Shown here: in pieces, positions 40,092 through 49,525 of the stretch
How positions within the stretch are numbered: the first letter of the stretch is position 1
Layout of the letters: each line of letters begins with the position of its first letter
Assembly (NCBI GenBank): GCA_002746685.1
Contig: PDQK01000035.1
Location: 1 to 50,067 of the forward strand
DNA length: 50,067 nt
From: Desulfobulbus propionicus
Lineage (GTDB): Bacteria; Desulfobacterota; Desulfobulbia; Desulfobulbales; Desulfobulbaceae
Reading direction: 5' to 3'
The notes under the pieces: generated by a model
Seen by the model: only the letters and a program-made list of their open reading frames with translations
Told to the model about the DNA's origin: nothing
Databases searched by the model: none
Translations under genes and position numbers: made by a program

Positions 40092-41012
40092 TTACTTCTT
40101 CAACCGTAGATGTCGCTTCAGCTCGGTTGCTATGAGCGGAGCCACTGAAAAAACTTTGAGCAGATCATCTGTCCGGGTTCCCGGGTAGGTATCTGCCCCA
40201 ATGATGTAGCGAATGCCATGTTCTTCAAAACGCTTACGAGCATTGCCTGCAAGCACCAGATGGGTTGCCATGATCGCCACATCCACGGCTCCAGCCTCAT
40301 AACAGCGCTCCACTGTTTGGAGCATGGAACCACCAGTGCGGATCATATCATCGCAAATCACCGCAGTCTTTTTTTTCACCACCCCGGAAAGTTGTCCAAC
40401 TATGGTTTTATCCACATCATAACGGTCCTTGTTGGCAGCAGTGTGAGGACAACCCAGCAAGCCGGCAAGCCGCGCCACCCGTTTGCTAAATCCGTAATCA
40501 GGGGAAACAAGGACAAAATCTTCCAGCCCAAGCTTTTTGATTTTCTGTGCAGCAAGATGTTCAGTCCATAAATGCCTGGTCCGAACCTCTCCGGCATGGG
40601 CATGCATAACGGCCTCCGAATGAAGATCCACAAAGGCTACATAGTTGGGCCGGGTGCGAAAAATCTGCCTGGTTCTGGTCACGCCCTTGGGAATTTCTCC
40701 CGAGTTGGGCTTTACGCGCTCCATGGTAGAGTAGCCCAGATAAGAAATTACCACATTTACAGACAATGCATTCCAGTATCGTGCTCCGGCAATCAGATCA
40801 ACCAGCTCTTGCTGGGAAGCGTCATCAGGAGTAGAACCAATAATAACGACGTGCTTATCTGCAAGCTCACAGGGAAAGGCATGGTACAGCTCCCCATCGG
40901 CAAACTGCTTCCGAACCATTGCTGTGCAGGGAATCATCAACTCTTTGGCTACCTTTTCAGCTAACGCCTGAGCAGCTGCAGTATGAACAAGCAGTACGTT
41001 GCGCCTTGTCAT
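40092..41012 (-). CDS. Divergent ribose-phosphate pyrophosphokinase-like protein
   Basis: A 306-residue protein of the PRPP synthetase fold. The N-terminal ATP-site segment [13 protein letters not shown] and the PRPP-binding loop [13 protein letters not shown] are recognisable, and FVDLHSEAV and [15 protein letters not shown] match conserved blocks. The usual YGYARQDRK flexible-loop segment is replaced by [20 protein letters not shown], and the C-terminus is diverged. It may be a functional but atypical Prs or a paralogue with another substrate; the main prs could be elsewhere. A strong AGGAGGGGG precedes the ATG. It sits between leuB (48-base gap) and asd (22-base gap), so it is probably in an operon with them. 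Confidence 0.8.
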   Translation of the reverse strand: MTRRNVLLVHTAAAQALAEKVAKELMIPCTAMVRKQFADGELYHAFPCELADKHVVIIGSTPDDASQQELVDLIAGARYWNALSVNVVISYLGYSTMERVKPNSGEIPKGVTRTRQIFRTRPNYVAFVDLHSEAVMHAHAGEVRTRHLWTEHLAAQKIKKLGLEDFVLVSPDYGFSKRVARLAGLLGCPHTAANKDRYDVDKTIVGQLSGVVKKKTAVICDDMIRTGGSMLQTVERCYEAGAVDVAIMATHLVLAGNARKRFEEHGIRYIIGADTYPGTRTDDLLKVFSVAPLIATELKRHLRLKK

Positions 41013-41060
41013 GGCCCCCTCCTGTTACGAGTTTGTATTTCCTCCTTCTTTTAACGATCG

Positions 41061-42158
<1,098 letters not shown>

Positions 42159-42160
42159 TT

Positions 42161-42185
42161 AAAAAAAAGCTATGCCGCCGGCATA
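42161..42185 (-). terminator. Terminator-like hairpin upstream of leuB
   Basis: TATGCC (42171-42176) and GGCATA (42180-42185) form a 6-bp stem with a 3-base loop. In minus-strand RNA it is followed by GC and eight U residues (plus-strand A-run 42161-42168). It may end the mutL-hisD-rsmG transcript or attenuate leuB; I found no leucine-rich leader typical of leucine attenuators. Confidence 0.65.
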
Positions 42186-42206
42186 CCACTCTAACTGGGG
42201 CAGCAG

Positions 42207-42323
42207 TTAAAAAAGAATCTTAAAAAGAGTTCTGATGTAGTACCAAATCAGCAGGGAACTTGCCAGCGAGAAGTACAGGCCCCGTGACTGGTTACAGTTC
42301 TTGAGCACCTCGTGCTCAGAGAT
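42207..42323 (-). CDS. Possible 38-residue single-span membrane peptide, non-canonical start
   Basis: Between the terminator-like hairpin upstream of leuB and the small ORF after rsmG, one minus-strand frame reads SEHEVLKNCNQSRG followed by a hydrophobic span LYFSLASSLLIWYY, then IRTLFKILF and a stop. It looks like a genuine small membrane protein. There is no ATG. The natural start position holds ATC (42321-42323) with AAAGGG five bases upstream; the only usual alternative is an in-frame GTG at 42308. An inverted repeat (42302-42318) overlaps the first codons. It could be a real gene with a rare start, a start-codon mutant, or chance. Confidence 0.3.
   Translation of the reverse strand: MSEHEVLKNCNQSRGLYFSLASSLLIWYYIRTLFKILF
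42302..42318. repeat. Perfect short inverted repeat
   Basis: TGAGCAC, a 3-base loop CTC, then GTGCTCA: a 7-bp perfect stem between rsmG and leuB, within the first codons of the possible small membrane peptide. It has no T-run, so it is not a terminator. It could control translation of that peptide. Confidence 0.5.
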
Positions 42324-42344
42324 ATAGCCCTTTACCTATTATTT

Positions 42345-42551
42345 TTACAAAAGAAAGGACCCTTTCATTGCCTTAAATGGTTTTATGGGCTGATCACTCA
42401 TTTTGTGGATCATCTGGATGAAATCGGTAAACTGTTTTGTCGCCGGTATGGTTTCACTGTGTTCAGCAATGGGTATCTTATTGAGTTGTTTACAATCCTG
42501 GGTTTGGGAAAATATCAGGAATTCACGTTTTACTTTTTCAGAAAGATTCAT
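42345..42551 (-). CDS. Small hypothetical protein coupled to rsmG
   Basis: A 68-residue ORF whose ATG shares one base with the rsmG stop codon (TGATG), the classic arrangement for translational coupling. The peptide is hydrophilic and mixed in composition (MNLSEKVKREFLIFSQTQ at the start, a basic C-terminus KPFKAMKGSFLL), with no signal or membrane segment. I recognise no family. Coupling argues for translation; lack of known relatives argues for caution. A plus-strand ORF covering the same bases (42312-42593) has no ribosome-binding site and looks like its shadow. Confidence 0.4.
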   Translation of the reverse strand: MNLSEKVKREFLIFSQTQDCKQLNKIPIAEHSETIPATKQFTDFIQMIHKMSDQPIKPFKAMKGSFLL

Positions 42552-43195
42552 CAAGAGGTTAAGCTAACCAGAGCTAACACACGAGGTGCCTGAGAAAACG
42601 GAAGTACATGTTCTTCAAGCCTGATTACCTGAAATGCATCCTGTAGTTTTGTTGCCTCCAGAACTGCTTTGCGGGCGATCATCACTATGGCCCTGCTCCC
42701 TCTTTCCAGGTATGGCTTGACCATGGGGAGAAACTGGTCAGGAGCTGCTACGGCTCTGCTGGTGACCAGGTCAAAGGTTTTGCCTTTTTTTACGTCCACC
42801 GCCTCAAGCCGTTCAGCAATGATGTCCACGTTTGCCAGCTGCAATGTGCGTACAATATGCTTTAAAAAAAAGACCCGTTTTTTTCGTGGTTCAACCAGAG
42901 TAAAACGCACGTTTGGAAGTACAGCAGCTAAAACAAGGCCAGGGAACCCAGCTCCAGTGCCTACGTCGAGCAGAGAGCGAGCCTGTTGCTGCTCAATAAT
43001 GGGGCGCAGGGTCAGGGAATCTATAAAATGGTTTTCAATGATAGCCGCATCATCGGTATCCCTGGCAACAAGGTTAATTCTGCGGTTCCATTTTTTCAGC
43101 TCCTCAACATAGCGAAGTAACAGGGCCACCTCGCTCTCACTGAGCTCTATGCCTAAACGGGAACTCCCCTCTTGAAGCAGTTGTTTACTGGTCAC
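42551..43195 (-). CDS. rsmG: 16S rRNA (guanine-527-N7)-methyltransferase
   Basis: RsmG methylates G527 in the 530 loop of 16S rRNA. The 214-residue protein has WNRRINLVARDTDDAAIIENHFIDSL, the SAM-binding loop LLDVGTGAGFPGLVLA, the LVEPRKKRVFFLKHIVRTL segment and VTSRAVAAPDQFLP. The start is a GTG at 43195, within the last 11 bases of hisD, so translation is probably coupled to hisD. A small hypothetical ORF follows with a one-base overlap. Confidence 0.95.
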   Translation of the reverse strand: MTSKQLLQEGSSRLGIELSESEVALLLRYVEELKKWNRRINLVARDTDDAAIIENHFIDSLTLRPIIEQQQARSLLDVGTGAGFPGLVLAAVLPNVRFTLVEPRKKRVFFLKHIVRTLQLANVDIIAERLEAVDVKKGKTFDLVTSRAVAAPDQFLPMVKPYLERGSRAIVMIARKAVLEATKLQDAFQVIRLEEHVLPFSQAPRVLALVSLTS

Positions 43196-44504
43196 GTGCC
43201 ACCCGCACAGCCACAGAGTTTCCGTGGGCGGTTAATCCTTCAAGGCTTGCCAACCGCTGGATATGCTTAGCATCAGCGTGCAATGCTTTTTGAGAATAGG
43301 AGATGATCGAGCTTTTCTTTAAAAAGGTCTCCACTCCAAGCGCTGAGGAGATTCTGGCGGTTCCCATGGTGGGGAGCACATGATTGGGGCCTGCAACGTA
43401 GTCTCCGGCCGCTTCCGGAGTGTACGCACCTAAGAATATGGCTCCTGCATGGCGGATTTGAGGCAGTCTGGACCATGGATTCTCAATCTGCAGCTCCAAA
43501 TGCTCGATTGCGATCTCATTGGCCAATGCAATGGCTTGCTCCATGGAGCCTACAACCAAAATAGCGCCATGGTTTGCCAATGACGCTCTAGCAATATCAG
43601 CCCTGGAAAGCGTTGCCAGCTGCAACTCAAGCTCCGTGCAAACCTGCTGAGCTATGTTTTTGTCGGTTGTTACCAGGATGGCAGCAGCCTCGGCATCGTG
43701 CTCTGCCTGGGCCAGCATATCAGCTGCGACAAAGCGTGGGTTGGCAGAGGAGTCTGCTACAATCAAGACCTCACTGGGCCCTGCAATCATATCAATGCGT
43801 ACCCTTCCCATGACCTGACGCTTGGCTTCAGCCACATACTGGTTTCCCGGCCCGACAATCACGTCAACCCGGGGGATGGACTCTGTACCAAAGGCAAGCG
43901 CTCCAATGGCCCAGGCAGAGCCGATCTTGTATATCTCTTCAATCCCAATGGCTTGTGCAGCAACCAGCAGCGCCGGATTCACCTGCCCGTTTGCATCGGA
44001 AGGGGTGACCATCACCCGTCGCCCAACGCCAGCGATTTGGGCTGGAATACCATTCATGAGCACCGAGGATACCAATGGTGTGGAGCCGCCCTGCCCTCCA
44101 GGAACATAGAGCCCGGCTGAATCAACCGGACGCACCAACCTCCCGGTTATGGTGCCGTCATCACGGGTAAGCATCCATGAATCCTCCATTTCACGCTCGT
44201 GAAAGGTATGGATCCTTTCTCTGGCAAATTCCAGGGTTTCCAGAAATGCATCATCCACCTGGGTCCTTGCTGCGGCAAGCTCCGCTGGAGTTACCCGCAT
44301 GGTGGCAGCGGTCATGTTTGCGGCATCAAACCTGTTGGTATATTCCAGCACAGCCGCATCACCCCTTTGCCGTACCTGGGTTAAAATCTCGCTGACAGCA
44401 TCACGGCAGGCGGAATCCGCCTCAACAAAACGGTTACCCAACCGTGCTATACGCTGCTGTCCTGCTTCACTGGCAGCATCAAGTACATCTATAATATCTG
44501 GCAT
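43185..44504 (-). CDS. hisD: Histidinol dehydrogenase
   Basis: Catalyses the last two oxidations of histidine synthesis with zinc and NAD. The frame opens at 44633, but the ATG at 44504 (MPDIIDVLDAASEAG) follows an AGGAG and gives a normal 439-residue protein; the longer version would overlap mutL. Landmarks are GDAAVLEYTNRFD, PVDSAGLYVPGGQGGSTPLV, the cofactor region VDVIVGPGNQYVAEAKRQV, IDMIAGPSEVLIVAD, QAEHDAEAAAILVT and EAAGDYVAGPNHVLPTMGTA with the catalytic Glu and His. It lies 50 bases after mutL and overlaps rsmG by 11 bases. No other his gene is nearby. Confidence 0.97.
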   Translation of the reverse strand: MPDIIDVLDAASEAGQQRIARLGNRFVEADSACRDAVSEILTQVRQRGDAAVLEYTNRFDAANMTAATMRVTPAELAAARTQVDDAFLETLEFARERIHTFHEREMEDSWMLTRDDGTITGRLVRPVDSAGLYVPGGQGGSTPLVSSVLMNGIPAQIAGVGRRVMVTPSDANGQVNPALLVAAQAIGIEEIYKIGSAWAIGALAFGTESIPRVDVIVGPGNQYVAEAKRQVMGRVRIDMIAGPSEVLIVADSSANPRFVAADMLAQAEHDAEAAAILVTTDKNIAQQVCTELELQLATLSRADIARASLANHGAILVVGSMEQAIALANEIAIEHLELQIENPWSRLPQIRHAGAIFLGAYTPEAAGDYVAGPNHVLPTMGTARISSALGVETFLKKSSIISYSQKALHADAKHIQRLASLEGLTAHGNSVAVRVARDQ

Positions 44505-44554
44505 TGCGTGTTCCACTCCTGGCATGCTTAAACGTTCATTCAAACTCCAATCCA

Positions 44555-46450
44555 TCAACCGCCATGGCGATGAAACCACTTCTCCAGCTCTAACGGAGAA
44601 AAGGTTTTCAGGACAGGCCGACCATGGGGACAATGGGAAAAAACATCACTCTCTTCCATTTGGTGCAGGAGATTGATCATTTCCTCTGGTAACAGTTTAT
44701 TTCCTGCTTTGATAGCCGCCTTGCAAGCCATGGAGGCAAGCAGGTCGTCCACCACCACGCTAAAGGCAGCCTCGCTTGCCTGTTTTCCCTGATCTTGCAA
44801 GGTATCAAGCAGCTCATACAGGGTTGCAGCAGGATCAAGCACACTGGCCACGGCAGGCACGCCTTTAATGACCCAGGTGGTATCACCAAAATGAAATACA
44901 TCAAAGCCCAGCTGGGACAGGGTATCCTGATGGCGCTCCACGGTTTCCATGTGGTCAGGCCCCAGCTCCACACTAACAGGAAAAAGCAATTTTTGCAGGG
45001 GGATGTCTTTTGCCAAATACCCTTGCTTTAACTGCCCATATACAATGCGTTCATGGGCTGCGTGCTGGTCAATGACCACAAACTGCTCTTCACGCTCACA
45101 CAACAGGTAGAGGGAAAACAGCTGACCAATAACCCGCAATCCTCCATACTGAGAAGATGGTTGAGCAGTAAAGCTCTCAGGGGGAGCAACAGGTTGGCTT
45201 ATGGAAGATGGTTCACCTGCTGCAGAAACAGATCGTTCATCGCTCCTGATTGGCGTTCCCTGATCCTTACCTTGAAAAGATGGTGCTGTTACAGGGGGCC
45301 TTTCAGTTCTTAATGGAGGCTGCTTAAAATTTTCCAGGCGGTGTTGTATAGGCGCTGGCTCGCTGATAGTAAACGGTTCAGTATTTCCAGCCTCCGGCTG
45401 CTTCTCACTGTTTGGGCTCTCAGGTGATGAAAACAGCGCAGTACGGGTCAGTTCCTGATGTTTTTGGATGGCCTTCTGGACAATCTGCTTCACCATTTGA
45501 TGCACCGTCCGGTGATCGCGAAAACGGATCTCACGTTTGGCCGGATGCACATTTACATCCACAAGCTCAGGTGAGATTGCCAACACAATCGCTCCCGCGG
45601 GCTGGTAGCCCTTCATCAAAAAACCGTGCAGTCCTTCCACCACAGCATTGCGTATCATGCGATCCTGCACAGGCCGACCATTAACAATTATCCGCAGTTT
45701 AGCAGATTGGCTGGTCATGGCCTCGGGCAGCAACAGATAGCCCCCCACAGCAAGTTGCTCACTTACCGTGGCACCGCTGTGTTCAAGGGACAGAAGTTGG
45801 CCAGAATACCGAAAAAGAGAGCGAACCCGCTGCTCCAGGTCACTACCTGCTGGACAGTCCAACACCAGCCGTTCATCAAAGCGCAGGGTAAACCCGATAC
45901 CCGGCATGGCAAGCGCCTGATTTTTCACCACCTCTTCCACATGAAAGGCTTCGGTTCTGGCTGTTTTGAGGAATTTTTTACGTGCCGGCACATTGCCAAA
46001 CAGGTTGCGAACCTCAATGATGGTGCCTTTGCTGCAGCCATCTTCATGAACAACCCGTAACACACCGTAACGCACCTCAGCGCGGGTTCCGGCGTCTCTA
46101 TCCTGGGTTCTTGAGAGGATGATCATCTTAGAGACAGAACCGATGCTTGGCAGCGCCTCACCCCTGAACCCCAAGGTTGCAATGGCTCCCAGCTGGCTTT
46201 CGTCCTGCAACTTGGAGGTGGCATGCCGTTCAATGCACATCAGCACATCGTCTTCCACCATACCACATCCGTTATCCGCCACCCGGATAAGCCGCACTCC
46301 GCTGCCTTCAATATGCACGTCTATCTGGCTTGCACCAGCATCAATGGAGTTTTCAATCAGCTCTTTCACTACAGAAGCCGGGCGTTCTACAACTTCACCG
46401 GCAGCGATTTGGTTTGAAAGATGTTCAGATAAAATGCGTATGCGAGACAA
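44555..46450 (-). CDS. mutL: DNA mismatch repair protein MutL
   Basis: MutL links mismatch recognition by MutS to strand cutting. The 631-residue protein starts at a TTG (46450), which gives the family N-terminus SRIRILSEHLSNQIAAGEVV. The GHKL ATPase motifs are complete: LIENSIDAGA, RVADNGCGM, TLGFRGEALPSIGSV. A variable linker (about 340-430) precedes the C-terminal dimerisation domain, which has endonuclease-type motifs DQHAAHE (461-467), MACKAAIKAG and CPHGRP. The second glutamate of DQHA-x2-E-x4-E is Gly472 instead. hisD and rsmG follow on the same strand. The class A penicillin-binding gene diverges from its start. Confidence 0.95.
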   Translation of the reverse strand: MSRIRILSEHLSNQIAAGEVVERPASVVKELIENSIDAGASQIDVHIEGSGVRLIRVADNGCGMVEDDVLMCIERHATSKLQDESQLGAIATLGFRGEALPSIGSVSKMIILSRTQDRDAGTRAEVRYGVLRVVHEDGCSKGTIIEVRNLFGNVPARKKFLKTARTEAFHVEEVVKNQALAMPGIGFTLRFDERLVLDCPAGSDLEQRVRSLFRYSGQLLSLEHSGATVSEQLAVGGYLLLPEAMTSQSAKLRIIVNGRPVQDRMIRNAVVEGLHGFLMKGYQPAGAIVLAISPELVDVNVHPAKREIRFRDHRTVHQMVKQIVQKAIQKHQELTRTALFSSPESPNSEKQPEAGNTEPFTISEPAPIQHRLENFKQPPLRTERPPVTAPSFQGKDQGTPIRSDERSVSAAGEPSSISQPVAPPESFTAQPSSQYGGLRVIGQLFSLYLLCEREEQFVVIDQHAAHERIVYGQLKQGYLAKDIPLQKLLFPVSVELGPDHMETVERHQDTLSQLGFDVFHFGDTTWVIKGVPAVASVLDPAATLYELLDTLQDQGKQASEAAFSVVVDDLLASMACKAAIKAGNKLLPEEMINLLHQMEESDVFSHCPHGRPVLKTFSPLELEKWFHRHGG

Positions 46451-46571
46451 AACAGTCAGATTCCGGAAAATGAGCTTTGATGGTGGTTAACTTTAGGGTA
46501 TCTTACAGGCTCTACACAATAGAACATACCTTTATCAAAGATAACAACTGTATTATTTACTCTCCTACCCC

Positions 46572-48428
46572 TTGTCCACCTCTACCCGTAAAAAAAAGCC
46601 CTCTTTCGGCTCAAAGCGAAAGCAGACTAAAACAAACCTTACGCAGTCCCACATCTACGTTTTTTTGCTTGTTGTCAGCGGGACAGTGACCCTCCTGGTT
46701 GGTGCTGCGCTGGCATGGTTTATCCTGCTTGATATCCCTGACATCAACTCCATCCAGGATTACAAACCGCAGGTGGCAACAGTCATCCTGGACAGAAAAG
46801 GCGCACCAGTTGATGCCATTGCCAAACAGTTCAGGATTGTTACGCCAATCCAAAAGCTGCCACCTTTACTGCCTCAGGCCTTTGTTGCTGCAGAAGATGC
46901 CAGGTTCTGGGACCATCCCGGTCTGGATATCTGGTCCATCATGCGGGCAGCCATTAACAACCTGAGGTCTGGCAGAAAGAGCCAGGGGGGATCAACCATC
47001 ACCCAACAGGTCACTCGGGCCTTGCTCCTGACCAGGGAAAAAAGCTATGTACGCAAAATAACAGAAACCCTGCTTGCCTACCGGTTAAATAAGCAGCTGA
47101 CTAAAGGCGAAATTCTCCACATTTATTTAAGTGAGATATATCTGGGCAATGGAGCGTATGGAGTTGAGGCCGCTGCAAGAACCTATTTTGGCAAAAAGGC
47201 TACGCAATTGAGCCTGGCTGAAATAAGTATCCTTGCCGGACTTCCCCAGGCACCAAGTAGATACTCGCCCTACACCAACCCCGAAGCAGCCAAAGCCAGG
47301 CAGCGTTATGTGCTTAACCGGATGGCTGAGGATGGCTATATCTCACCTGTTGCCGCACGAAAAGCGTACAACCAGCAACTCAGCTATCGACCACATAAAA
47401 AATCCAAGCTGCTCAATGGGTATTTTACCGATCATATCAACACCCTGCTTGAAGAACGATATGGCGCAGAGGCGGTGTTCAGAAAAGGGCTGACAGTGAC
47501 CACCACCCTTGACAGCCGCATCCAGGCAAAGGCCGTGCAAGCGGTGAAAGATGGGGTGGAAAGGGTGGCAAAAAGGCATCACAGGCAGCCACGGCCACAA
47601 GGAGCACTTGTTGCCATGGAGCCCCGTTCGGGAAGGGTTCGAGCCCTGGTTGGCGGGGTTGATTATACGGCAAGTCAATATAACCGCGCAGTGACAGCCA
47701 ATCGTCAGCCAGGCTCGGTGTTCAAGCCCTTTGTGTATGCCGCTGCTTTTGAACAAGGCTTTCAACCAAATCATACCTTGCAGGACGCTCCGTTTTCCAT
47801 CCGTAATCGTGATGGTTCGGTGTGGCAGCCCAAAAACTATGATAACACGTACAAAGGAGCGACCACGCTTATTGATGGACTCGTGTACTCGCGCAATATC
47901 GTGACCATCAAGCTGCTGCAGAAAACCGGGCTCAAACCGGTCACCACCCTGGCGCATCGCGCAGGGATTGCTGCTCCCCTGCAAAAAGACCTCACCCTTG
48001 CCCTTGGCACCTCTCCGGCATCGCTTTTGGAAATGACTGCGGCCTACTCTATCTTTGCTGCTCAGGGGCGTGGGGTACAGCCAGTGTTTATCACCAGTGT
48101 GCGAGATACATCCGGTAAACGGTTACACTGGCCTCAACCCAGGCCCAAAAAGGTCATTTCTGCACAAACAGCGTACAAGATGAACCAGCTGCTCCACCTT
48201 GCCGTGCAGCGTGGAACAGGCAGAGCAGCCGCAGAGATCCGTGGTGCAGCAGGAAAAACCGGTACCTCAAACAAAAACACCGATGCCTGGTTTGTCGGCT
48301 ACACAGATTCCCTGCTTGCTGGGGTCTGGCTAGGACACGACCGTGCCATTACCCTTGGTCAAGGAGAAACCGGCGGAAAGGCTGCAGCCCCTCTATGGAA
48401 AGCATTTTTTTGTACTCTTGAGCATTAA
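46572..48428 (+). CDS. Class A penicillin-binding protein (PBP1A-like glycosyltransferase/transpeptidase)
   Basis: A bifunctional peptidoglycan synthase of 618 residues, shorter than E. coli PBP1A because extra domains are missing. A basic cytoplasmic tail and one transmembrane helix (about 28-52) precede the GT51 glycosyltransferase domain, with the catalytic Glu in FVAAEDARFWDHPGLD, then GGSTITQQ, RKITETLLAYRLN and EIYLGNGAYGVEAAA. The transpeptidase domain has the SxxK Ser in PGSVFKPF, SRN (YSRNIVT) and KTGTS. The best start is a TTG at 46572, but no ribosome-binding site is visible; no ATG exists upstream before the stop at 46542. It diverges from mutL. Confidence 0.92.
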   Translation: MSTSTRKKKPSFGSKRKQTKTNLTQSHIYVFLLVVSGTVTLLVGAALAWFILLDIPDINSIQDYKPQVATVILDRKGAPVDAIAKQFRIVTPIQKLPPLLPQAFVAAEDARFWDHPGLDIWSIMRAAINNLRSGRKSQGGSTITQQVTRALLLTREKSYVRKITETLLAYRLNKQLTKGEILHIYLSEIYLGNGAYGVEAAARTYFGKKATQLSLAEISILAGLPQAPSRYSPYTNPEAAKARQRYVLNRMAEDGYISPVAARKAYNQQLSYRPHKKSKLLNGYFTDHINTLLEERYGAEAVFRKGLTVTTTLDSRIQAKAVQAVKDGVERVAKRHHRQPRPQGALVAMEPRSGRVRALVGGVDYTASQYNRAVTANRQPGSVFKPFVYAAAFEQGFQPNHTLQDAPFSIRNRDGSVWQPKNYDNTYKGATTLIDGLVYSRNIVTIKLLQKTGLKPVTTLAHRAGIAAPLQKDLTLALGTSPASLLEMTAAYSIFAAQGRGVQPVFITSVRDTSGKRLHWPQPRPKKVISAQTAYKMNQLLHLAVQRGTGRAAAEIRGAAGKTGTSNKNTDAWFVGYTDSLLAGVWLGHDRAITLGQGETGGKAAAPLWKAFFCTLEH

Positions 48429-48439
48429 CCTGGAGGAAG

Positions 48440-48470
48440 AAGACGTACCTGATCACGGGTACTTCGTCTT
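48440..48470. terminator. Imperfect hairpin after the penicillin-binding protein gene
   Basis: AAGACGTACC (48440-48449) pairs with GGTACTTCGTCTT (48458-48470) with a 3-base bulge. It lies 12 bases after the stop codon. The following TTT is too short for a strong intrinsic terminator. Confidence 0.45.
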
Positions 48471-48488
48471 TGCACGAGCACTATTTAC

Positions 48489-48517
48489 TCAACAATTCCC
48501 TCTAAACCCGGTATAGT
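48489..48517 (+). promoter_or_regulatory. Putative promoter of the small gene at 48547
   Basis: TCAACA (48489-48494) and TATAGT (48512-48517) are separated by 17 bases, matching a housekeeping promoter in spacing and in nine of twelve positions. Transcription would start about 20 bases before the ATG. Confidence 0.4.
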
Positions 48518-48546
48518 GGAAAAAAATTTTCAAAGGGTACTACAAT

Positions 48547-48819
48547 ATGGTTGATATCATCATTGGCACTGTGCAGCCGTCCGGGCCACCGGTTACCAAA
48601 CCAGAACCTGCTCAAACGACTGTGGAGGCGGAAATTCTCCATGTTCGACCGCCTCGCAAACGGGTATCCCGCCCAGATGGGGATGAACGGAGAAAACAGT
48701 ATCGTCAGGATCCGCACAATGGTCAGGTTCTGACCTTGCTGGTTCCCAATGGCATGACGCTGCCTAAGGATCTGGATGGGAAAAAGTATAAGGTTGTAAT
48801 GCGAATCATGAAGAAATAG
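48547..48819 (+). CDS. Small hypothetical protein
   Basis: A 90-residue ORF with AAGGG about ten bases before the ATG and a promoter-like sequence upstream. The N-terminus is mildly hydrophobic (MVDIIIGTVQPSG) then proline-rich; the middle is highly charged (RPPRKRVSRPDGDERRKQYR); the end is beta-like (VLTLLVPNGMTLPKDLDG, then KKYKVVMRIMKK). No signal peptide or known motif. It lies alone between the penicillin-binding gene and a convergent lipoprotein gene. Codon choice resembles the neighbours, so I think it is real, but function is unknown. Confidence 0.6.
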   Translation: MVDIIIGTVQPSGPPVTKPEPAQTTVEAEILHVRPPRKRVSRPDGDERRKQYRQDPHNGQVLTLLVPNGMTLPKDLDGKKYKVVMRIMKK

Positions 48820-48879
48820 CATTTTTTTAAAATTTCTCCATCTCAACTCAAATCGTAAAGTATCCCCTCAATGGTCTGA

Positions 48880-49485
48880 CTACTGCGCCAGTTGCAAGCG
48901 ATCCAACTGCAGCCGCTCCCTGCGCAGCTCGCTGATCAAGATATGATAATCCACTCTGTTTTCCAGTTTCTGCTTTTCATAAGAGCGTAATTCATTGAGT
49001 AAGCGTTGACGTTGAGCTTTTGTTATTCCATCGGCAACCAGCGTCGCCTCTGTTTGCTTAATCTTATCGTCCAAGTCTTCTTCATCAGCTTGCAGTTCTT
49101 TCAGTTCCTGCTCTAATCGCTTAACCTCTTGCTCTTGCAGATACAACTCGCGGCCCCTTTTATACGCAGTCAGGAAATCAGCTTCATATTCCCTGGGGCA
49201 AACATAGTTGTAACCAGCTCCACGAACACCCTGACGATACCCATTGCCAGGGGTACAATAGCCCCTTAAGCCTTGCTCTCGCCCTCTCATATATTCTTCC
49301 AGATCAAGTTTAATCTGATATTCCGAACACGCTTTCTGATGCCTGGCCACCTGGGACTTGACCCGCCCCTGAACTCCATCCCTATAACCGATGCCATACC
49401 AATCACCGGTAACACATTCCTCACGATTCAGGCTGGCACATCCCCCACATACCAAGGCTAACAGGCAAATGAATAGCTTTCGCAT
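48880..49485 (-). CDS. DUF2799-like lipoprotein with GYxxG repeats and a coiled coil
   Basis: A 201-residue lipoprotein with a signal peptide ending in the lipobox VCGGC (Cys16). The mature N-terminal half has repeated short motifs: GYRDGVQG, GREQGLRGYC and GYRQGVRG, with spaced cysteines, a pattern I associate with DUF2799 envelope proteins. The C-terminal half (about 115-200) is strongly helical and charged (QEQEVKRLEQELKELQADEE and a similar later stretch), a likely coiled coil. It probably sits in the outer membrane facing the periplasm; function unknown. The start has GGAGAG ten bases upstream. It is single, between a convergent gene and an IS remnant. Confidence 0.75.
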   Translation of the reverse strand: MRKLFICLLALVCGGCASLNREECVTGDWYGIGYRDGVQGRVKSQVARHQKACSEYQIKLDLEEYMRGREQGLRGYCTPGNGYRQGVRGAGYNYVCPREYEADFLTAYKRGRELYLQEQEVKRLEQELKELQADEEDLDDKIKQTEATLVADGITKAQRQRLLNELRSYEKQKLENRVDYHILISELRRERLQLDRLQLAQ

Positions 49486-49525
49486 CCGCCTCTCTCCATT
49501 TTTTTTAAATCATTAAACATCCTAA

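Noticed and set aside
42161..42200. Leucine attenuator for leuB
   Set aside because: The hairpin with T-run fits, but no leader peptide with tandem leucine codons precedes it.
42312..42593. Plus-strand ORF opposite rsmG and the small coupled ORF
   Set aside because: No ribosome-binding site, and it overlaps the rsmG 3' end antisense; the minus-strand reading is coupled to rsmG and fits better.
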